This document shows, one piece after another, positions 58,883 through 64,000 of a DNA stretch of 64,000 bases. Each line of letters opens with the position of its first letter. Position 1 is the stretch's first letter. Position numbers and translations under genes: made by a program. The notes under the pieces are model-generated. The model saw only the letters and a program-made list of their open reading frames with translations. It made no database searches and was not told the DNA's origin. The DNA comes from CAYJFK01 sp964369475 (GTDB lineage Bacteria; Bacillota; Clostridia; Oscillospirales; Feifaniaceae), in the NCBI GenBank assembly GCA_964369475.1, contig CAYJFK010000003.1, forward strand, positions 1 to 64,000, in the 5' to 3' direction.

Positions 58883-60183
58883 AGGCAGTATGCCTCCTTC
58901 GGTCTGTATGTTATTAATATAGCAGCCTCGCCCTCTGCCGCTGCATCTTGTGAAGGGCCAAAGGGATATGCCGCAACTATTTCACCGCCCGCAGTTATAA
59001 CGGGCAGACCCTCCCTTAAATGGAGGGGGATTTTTGCATCTTTTGCCATTCTCGCAAGGCTTTTTTCCGGTCTGCCGTATGGCCTGTAACCCTCGCCTAT
59101 TTTGCGACTTCGTACACAAAGTGCATCAATCATTATATCACATTTTACAGTAATATTGTAAACATTTTTTAAAACTTTTTCAGAAGTAATTTTCACATCT
59201 ATAAAACCAAAGTGCGGTATTTCGTTTTCGCCGAGCTTTAATGGTATTTCCTCGTACTGCTCCTCGCTTGAAAAATGCAGTTTTCCATATGCAACATTTG
59301 CAACAAGCCCTCTCGGAAGGGAGCGGCAAATGCCGTTGCCACCTCTCTTGCAGAGCTTTATAATCTGCTCTGTTTGCTCCTTTGTTAACTGAATACCTGC
59401 CATTTTTCTAATAGATCTGCTCATAACTGCCTTTGGCATTTTTAAAAGTTCCGCTATATTGCCCTCGTCTGCCGCAAGTGTCGACAGTGCTTCTTCGTCT
59501 ACTCTTAACAGTTCTGCCGTTCGTCCGAGCGACTCTACAATTTTCGGGTTGAAGTGCTCCTTCATATATGGGATCATTTCAAGTCTTATGCGGTTTCTTG
59601 CGTAGTCGGGGGTGAAATTTGTCGAGTCGTCTACATATTCTATGCCTTTTTGCTTGCAATAGGCCTCGACATCTTCCCTAAGGCAGTATATTATAGGGCG
59701 AATTATGCTCCCTCTAATCGGGGCAATGCCCGAAAGCCCTGCAAGGCCTGTGCCACGCATTAGGTTTAAAAGAAGCGTTTCAGCAGTGTCAGAAGCTGTG
59801 TGCGCCGTTGCTATTATTGCACCGTCGCCGTATTTTACCCTTTCTTCTTCGAGAAGCTCGTAGCGAAGTTCTCGCCCGGCCGTTTCAAAGGATATGCCAC
59901 GACTTGATGCTATTGACGTAACCTCTCGCTCGTATAGGGCGAAGGGAATGCCGAGCTTACTACAAATATCGGCACAGTGGGCGGCATCTCGTTCGGCTTC
60001 GTCCCCTCTGAATTTGTGGTTTAAATGCATTGCAGATAGGGTGTATGCCCCGTTTGACATGCCATGCAGTTCGTACAGCATTGCAACGCTGTCCGCCCCG
60101 CCTGACAGAGCACAGACAATGTGAGAGGCGCCCTCTAGCATATTGTGTTTTTTAATTGCACCCATCATCTTTTGCTCGAACAA
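58879..60183 (-). CDS. tilS: tRNA(Ile)-lysidine synthase TilS
   Basis: Modifies C34 of the AUA-reading tRNA-Ile to lysidine, essential for correct decoding. 434 residues; the PP-loop SGGADSVAMLYEL (about 28-40) is followed by HLNHKFRGDEAERDA, TAHTASDTAETLLLNLMRGTG and C-terminal TilS domains with GEGYRPYGRPEKSL. The start is TTG at 60183 with AAGGAGGTG upstream; an ATG five codons later is possible. It precedes hpt with a 4-base overlap. Confidence 0.96.
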   Translation of the reverse strand: MFEQKMMGAIKKHNMLEGASHIVCALSGGADSVAMLYELHGMSNGAYTLSAMHLNHKFRGDEAERDAAHCADICSKLGIPFALYEREVTSIASSRGISFETAGRELRYELLEEERVKYGDGAIIATAHTASDTAETLLLNLMRGTGLAGLSGIAPIRGSIIRPIIYCLREDVEAYCKQKGIEYVDDSTNFTPDYARNRIRLEMIPYMKEHFNPKIVESLGRTAELLRVDEEALSTLAADEGNIAELLKMPKAVMSRSIRKMAGIQLTKEQTEQIIKLCKRGGNGICRSLPRGLVANVAYGKLHFSSEEQYEEIPLKLGENEIPHFGFIDVKITSEKVLKNVYNITVKCDIMIDALCVRSRKIGEGYRPYGRPEKSLARMAKDAKIPLHLREGLPVITAGGEIVAAYPFGPSQDAAAEGEAAILITYRPKEAYCL

Positions 60184-60209
60184 CGTGACACCTCCTTAAA
60201 GACTGCAAA

Positions 60210-61544
60210 CTATTCTTCTTCTCGTTCCCTTTCGATTTCGGCAAACCTTGTAAATCTGCCGACCCAGCTAAGATCCATCGTGCCTGTCTCGCCGTGACGG
60301 TTTTTTGCGACCGTCAAATGTACTATGCCCTTTTCCTCGGGCTTATCTTCGTTTTTATATAGGAACATTACTATATCGGCATCCTGCTCGATAGAGCCCG
60401 ATTCACGAAGGTCGGAGAGCATGGGCTTTTTGTCGGCTCTCGACTCGGGGCCACGGTTTAGCTGTGACAGGGCAAGTATCGGCACATTTAGATCTCTCGC
60501 CATGATCTTTAAAGAACGTGAAATCTCGGCGACCTCTTGCGAGCGGTTGTCGCTCCTACCGCCCGAGCGCATTAGCTGGAGGTAGTCGATTATAACGAGC
60601 CCTAAGTCCTTCTCTCGCCTTAGCTTTGCCTTCATTTCAGCGACATTTGTTCCTGCGTTGTCGTCGACCCTCATGGGGGCAGCGCCTAAAATGTCGGCAG
60701 CTTCGGCAAGGGCGACCCACTCGTCGCCATCTCCGCCAATATCGCCGACTCTAATGCGTGAGCTGTCTATCGACGCTTCGTTTGAGAAAAGTCTTAAAAC
60801 GAGCTGAACATCGCTCATTTCGAGCGAGAACATGGCGACCTTCTTTTTCTCCTTAACGGCGACATGACGGGCAATGTTCAAGGCAAATGCCGTCTTACCG
60901 ACACCGGGTCGAGCGGCAAGAAGAATTAGGTCGGAATTGTTAAGGCCGCCTATCATTCTGTCCACACGTGGAAAGCCTGTCGGTATGCCCGACATTTTGC
61001 CGCCCAGTTGCGACAGTGCCGACAGGTGGGCATATGCTTCGTCTACAATTTCGTCCATTGGGCGCATAAGCTCTGAGCCTCTGCCGTCTCTAAGCTCGAA
61101 CAAAAGCTGTTCTGCCCTATCGAGTAAAACGGAAAACTCGTCTGCCTCGTCGTAGCAACTTTCCGATATATCTGTGCATGTCGAAATAAGCCTACGCAGT
61201 TTTGCCTTGTTTGCTACTATTTCGGCATAACGTTGCATGTTAGAGGTCGCCGGCACAAACTCGGCGAGCGAGATTAGATATGTCGTCGTGCTCTCTGCCG
61301 CAAATGTGCCGAGCACCTTCATTTTTTCTATTACCGTAACTACATCTATAACTTCGCTCTCTATAAACATGCGGTGCATGGCTTCAAAAACTTCTACATT
61401 TTGTTTTAAATAAAAATCTTCGGGGCGAAGCAGTGCCGCCGCCTGTGGCATAAGGGCAGGGCTTACCAAAATCGAGCCCAAAACGCTCTGCTCGGCCTCC
61501 ATGTTAAAGGGCATTCTGCGACTTATGTCGGACGATATGTTCAC
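60210..61544 (-). CDS. dnaB: Replicative DNA helicase DnaB
   Basis: Hexameric helicase at the replication fork. 444 residues: N-terminal primase-interacting domain (MPFNMEAEQSVLGSIL, DFYLKQNVEVFEAMHR), then the RecA-like domain with AARPGVGKTAFALNIA, MFSLEMS and IDYLQLM, and the late ALSQLNRGPESR. The start is GTG at 61544 preceded by GGGGAGTAAAAT. It lies directly after rplI, an arrangement found in many Firmicutes. Confidence 0.97.
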   Translation of the reverse strand: MNISSDISRRMPFNMEAEQSVLGSILVSPALMPQAAALLRPEDFYLKQNVEVFEAMHRMFIESEVIDVVTVIEKMKVLGTFAAESTTTYLISLAEFVPATSNMQRYAEIVANKAKLRRLISTCTDISESCYDEADEFSVLLDRAEQLLFELRDGRGSELMRPMDEIVDEAYAHLSALSQLGGKMSGIPTGFPRVDRMIGGLNNSDLILLAARPGVGKTAFALNIARHVAVKEKKKVAMFSLEMSDVQLVLRLFSNEASIDSSRIRVGDIGGDGDEWVALAEAADILGAAPMRVDDNAGTNVAEMKAKLRREKDLGLVIIDYLQLMRSGGRSDNRSQEVAEISRSLKIMARDLNVPILALSQLNRGPESRADKKPMLSDLRESGSIEQDADIVMFLYKNEDKPEEKGIVHLTVAKNRHGETGTMDLSWVGRFTRFAEIEREREEE

Positions 61545-61547
61545 ATT

Positions 61548-61994
61548 TTACTCCCCGTCTGTTACTACAACATAAAACTTTGCCGTAACCCCTTGGTGGA
61601 TTTTGCATTCTACTTCTACCGTTCCAAAGGACTTTATGTCCTCCATTACAAGCTTCTTTTTGTCGATCTCTATGCCCATTTCACTCTTTAGTTTTTCTGC
61701 TATTTCCTTTGTCGTTACCGATCCGAAAAGCTTGCCCTGTGCGCCGCCCTTTGCGGTTAGCCTTACAGAAGCTCCGTTTAGCCTTGCCGCAAGAGCTTGA
61801 GCGTCTTCAAGATCCTTTGCTATTTTAAACTTCTTAGCCGCCTCTTTTTGGTTGTACTCGTTCATGGCAGATGCCGTAGCCTCTGCCGCAAGCTTTCTCG
61901 GCATTAGGAAGTTTCTTGCATATCCGTCCGACACCTCCACAAGTTGCCCCTTCTTGCCAAGGCTCTTTACATCTTGAGTTAAAATTACCTTCAT
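61548..61994 (-). CDS. rplI: 50S ribosomal protein L9
   Basis: A 148-residue L9: MKVILTQDVKSLGKKGQLVEVSDGYARNFL is the N-terminal signature, then a long connecting helix and the C-terminal domain with LFGSVTTKEIAEKL and VECKIHQGV. ATG at 61994 with AAAGGAGGAAATATATC. It lies 3 bases before dnaB and 79 bases after gdpP. Confidence 0.98.
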   Translation of the reverse strand: MKVILTQDVKSLGKKGQLVEVSDGYARNFLMPRKLAAEATASAMNEYNQKEAAKKFKIAKDLEDAQALAARLNGASVRLTAKGGAQGKLFGSVTTKEIAEKLKSEMGIEIDKKKLVMEDIKSFGTVEVECKIHQGVTAKFYVVVTDGE

Positions 61995-62073
61995 GATATA
62001 TTTCCTCCTTTTAATCTATATGTCTTAATTATTACTTGGTTTGTTAACGCTTTATTATAGAGAGCGCCAAGCT

Positions 62074-64000
62074 CTACATTCTTGTTTCGGCGACCTGCCT
62101 TCTTGCAACTTCCACAAGCCTGTCGTAGACCTCCTCGAAGGGAGCTTTTACCTGTGCACCGGCATTTGTAAGATGACCGCCGCCGCCCATTTCTTCCATA
62201 ATAAGCTGAACATTTACCCTGCCGAGCGACCTTGCCGATATTTTAACGGCATCGTCCTCCACATACATGGCAAATGATGCCTCTACCCCATCGAGCCCAA
62301 GCATTTCGTCTGCCGCTTGTGCCGCTATTATGCTCATGTCGGGGACGAGCTCGCTCTCCCAGACCGAAACGGCTATTACTCTGTCGTACATTTTGGCGGC
62401 ATTTATAAGCATATTTCTCGAACGATAGCTCTCTAAGTCTATCTGGAATAGCTTTTTAACCTCGATTGTGTCTGCTCCGAGCTTTCTTAGATAGCTCGCC
62501 GCCTCGAAGGTTCTAAAAGAGGTTTTAAAGAAAAATGTATTTGTGTCGAGCACTATGCCTGCCATTAGTGCCTCTGCCTCTCTTTTTCTAAGCATACTTC
62601 CGCCCTCGATGTACTGGGCGAGCTCGCATACAATCTCGGCCGTCGAGGAGGCGTATGGCTCGTGGTATGTCATGGCTGTGTTGTCTATTGCGCCTGCCAT
62701 TCTTCTGTGGTGGTCGAGCACAACGACCTTAGATGCCGCACTGTATATCTCTCTCGATTCGATGTATGCCGGATTGTGAGTATCGCATATAACAAGAAGT
62801 GTGCCTGATTCTATGCAGTCGAGCCCTGCTATCGGGTCGATAAATACTCCGTCGTACTCGGGGAGCATTTCGACATGCTCGACAAGCCCGATTGCAGGTG
62901 TTGCGGCACGATTTATTACTATATTTACTGGCTTTTCCCTTGCCATTGCAAGGCGAGCTATGCCGACAGATGCGCCTACTGCATCGAAGTCTGCAAAGCG
63001 GTGACCCATTACAATGACATTTGTCGCCTCGTCGAGCAGTTCGGACAAGGAGGCCGCAAGAACACGGGATTTAACCTTTGTTCTACGCTCGACAGCTTTC
63101 GATTTACCGCCGTAAAACTCGAAGCTTGTACCCTCTTTTACCGCCGCCTGATCGCCACCTCTGCCAAGCGCCATTTCGAGCGCTTGCCGTGCAAGGTCAA
63201 GCCCTGCCTCGAAGCTGTCCTCGCCTCTGCCTATGCCGATGGAAATTGTAGGCATAGCACCACGAGGCCCTGGGGTTTCTCGAACGCTGTCGAGCACCGA
63301 AAATTTATCCGACACATAGCTTTGCAAAAAGCGTTCCTCAAATACAAATACATAGCGCCCTCTCTCGTAAAGCTGGATAAGCCCCTTTGTCGGCGCTGCC
63401 CATTCACGAAGAAGATTGTCGATACCGCCGAGAACTACCGCCTTTTCGCTCTCTGTTGCGTCTTGCGTTATCTCGTCTAAGTTGTCTATCGTTATAAGCG
63501 CCACAACAGGGCGTGACTCGTCGTGCTCCCGCTCCAACATGCGCATGGAGGTCATGTCTACAAACATTAGCAGTACAAGCGGTTCTTTTTTGCTCCCTTG
63601 CTCTCTAAGAATACCCGAATATACCTTTAAACTCCTGCCACATGCCGATATGTCGACACCCTTTTCAAAATCCTCGGAGGAATACTTTTGCATGTCGAGG
63701 TTTTCTATAACGACAGATATATTTGCGCCCACATCGAATGCTTCGCCCACCATATCTTCAAAGGAGCTGTTATACCAAACGATTGCGCCGTCACTTCTTA
63801 GGGCGGCGGCAGGCATTGCACTTTCCATAAAGTTTACACTTCCCATTTCGAGCTTCATGCCGACAGCGGCAAGCTCTCTCCCTCTGCGGCGGCTCTTTGT
63901 CGTGCCTATAACGGCATAGCCGACAAGAAGGACTGCCGCCATGACGAGCTGGGCAAGGGCTTGCCTGTAATCGTATAGCGCAGTAGCGGCAAGCACTATT
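62074..64000 (-). CDS. gdpP: GdpP-type c-di-AMP phosphodiesterase (partial, runs off the window)
   Basis: Membrane enzyme that hydrolyses cyclic di-AMP, controlling potassium, osmotic and wall homeostasis. About 640 residues are visible: part of the N-terminal membrane region (LAQLVMAAVLLVGYAVIG), a PAS-like segment, a degenerate GGDEF domain, then DHH/DHHA1 with HRFADFDAVGASVG, CDTHNPAY, LDHHRR and a closing MGGGGHLTNAGA. The true start and the first helix lie beyond 64000; the GTG at 63996 is not credible as a start. It heads the gdpP-rplI-dnaB block. Confidence 0.95.
   Translation of the reverse strand, partial: IVLAATALYDYRQALAQLVMAAVLLVGYAVIGTTKSRRRGRELAAVGMKLEMGSVNFMESAMPAAALRSDGAIVWYNSSFEDMVGEAFDVGANISVVIENLDMQKYSSEDFEKGVDISACGRSLKVYSGILREQGSKKEPLVLLMFVDMTSMRMLEREHDESRPVVALITIDNLDEITQDATESEKAVVLGGIDNLLREWAAPTKGLIQLYERGRYVFVFEERFLQSYVSDKFSVLDSVRETPGPRGAMPTISIGIGRGEDSFEAGLDLARQALEMALGRGGDQAAVKEGTSFEFYGGKSKAVERRTKVKSRVLAASLSELLDEATNVIVMGHRFADFDAVGASVGIARLAMAREKPVNIVINRAATPAIGLVEHVEMLPEYDGVFIDPIAGLDCIESGTLLVICDTHNPAYIESREIYSAASKVVVLDHHRRMAGAIDNTAMTYHEPYASSTAEIVCELAQYIEGGSMLRKREAEALMAGIVLDTNTFFFKTSFRTFEAASYLRKLGADTIEVKKLFQIDLESYRSRNMLINAAKMYDRVIAVSVWESELVPDMSIIAAQAADEMLGLDGVEASFAMYVEDDAVKISARSLGRVNVQLIMEEMGGGGHLTNAGAQVKAPFEEVYDRLVEVARRQVAETRM

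Noticed and set aside
62875..63480. 201-codon plus-strand frame opposite gdpP
   Set aside because: Antisense shadow of the DHH-domain protein; composition is cysteine-rich and unlike a real protein.

Overview
The window looks like chromosomal core sequence from an uncultured low-to-mid-GC Firmicute of the class Clostridia, probably a gut or other anaerobic lineage. This rests on gene content: a dcw division cluster with Sbp and DUF881 proteins beside ftsZ, the ylxM-ffh-rpsP-khpA-rimM-trmD block, DUF4321 and DUF4330 proteins, a LytTR/DUF3021 pair, and a gdpP-rplI-dnaB...tilS-hpt-ftsH block. MurE carries the DNPR signature of meso-diaminopimelate-adding enzymes, so the peptidoglycan is probably of the mDAP type. 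I see no rRNA, tRNA, CRISPR, phage or insertion sequence.

Layout. 0.1-3.0 kb (minus): corA-lgt-folD, preceded by a leader that encodes a 15-codon peptide. 3.2-17.0 kb (minus): the dcw cluster mraZ-rsmH-ftsL-pbp-murE-mraY-ftsW-murG-murA-ftsQ-DUF881-sbp-ftsZ, driven from an mraZ promoter with phased MraZ boxes; murD, murF, murC, murB and ftsA are absent from it. 17.2-18.9 kb: rsmD-coaD-coiled-coil protein. 19.0-21.9 kb: uvrC and a LytTR/DUF3021 pair. 22.3-30.4 kb (minus): ylxM-ffh-rpsP-khpA-rimM-trmD, then an O-antigen-ligase-like protein, a glycosyltransferase, two DUF4330 membrane proteins and HPr. 30.5-32.0 kb (plus): mntP and a PdaA-like deacetylase. 32.1-42.3 kb (minus): mreC-mreD-PBP2, dut-DUF4321-maf, zapA-U32 peptidase, a PHP phosphatase and an orphan peptide-binding lipoprotein. 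42.4-55.4 kb (plus): rmuC, a translationally coupled LUD / C45 acyltransferase / methylthioribose kinase operon, lysA, an HD hydrolase, a small zinc-ribbon membrane protein and a 1692-residue wall-anchored surface protein. 55.5-64 kb (minus): a small anchored protein, then gdpP-rplI-dnaB-tilS-hpt-ftsH, with gdpP cut by the window edge.

How it fits together. Most of the window builds and divides the cell envelope: lipid II synthesis (murA, murE, mraY, murG), polymerisation and crosslinking (FtsW, two class B PBPs), elongation (MreC/D), septation (FtsZ, FtsL, FtsQ, ZapA), wall trimming (PdaA-like) and surface decoration (polymer ligase locus, surface protein). The rest is translation and export (ffh, S16, TrmD, RimM, L9, TilS), replication and repair (DnaB, UvrC, RmuC) and c-di-AMP turnover (GdpP).

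The most interesting non-coding signals are: a leader-peptide and alternating-hairpin arrangement before corA that would fit a magnesium-sensing translational switch; a rod-like structured leader before zapA; a 136-base four-way-junction element after rmuC; two copies of a terminator hairpin with a compensatory base change; a palindrome covering the uvrC -10 box; and a G27C13 tract after ftsZ that may be an assembly artefact. All function calls come from reading motifs by eye; no database search was run.
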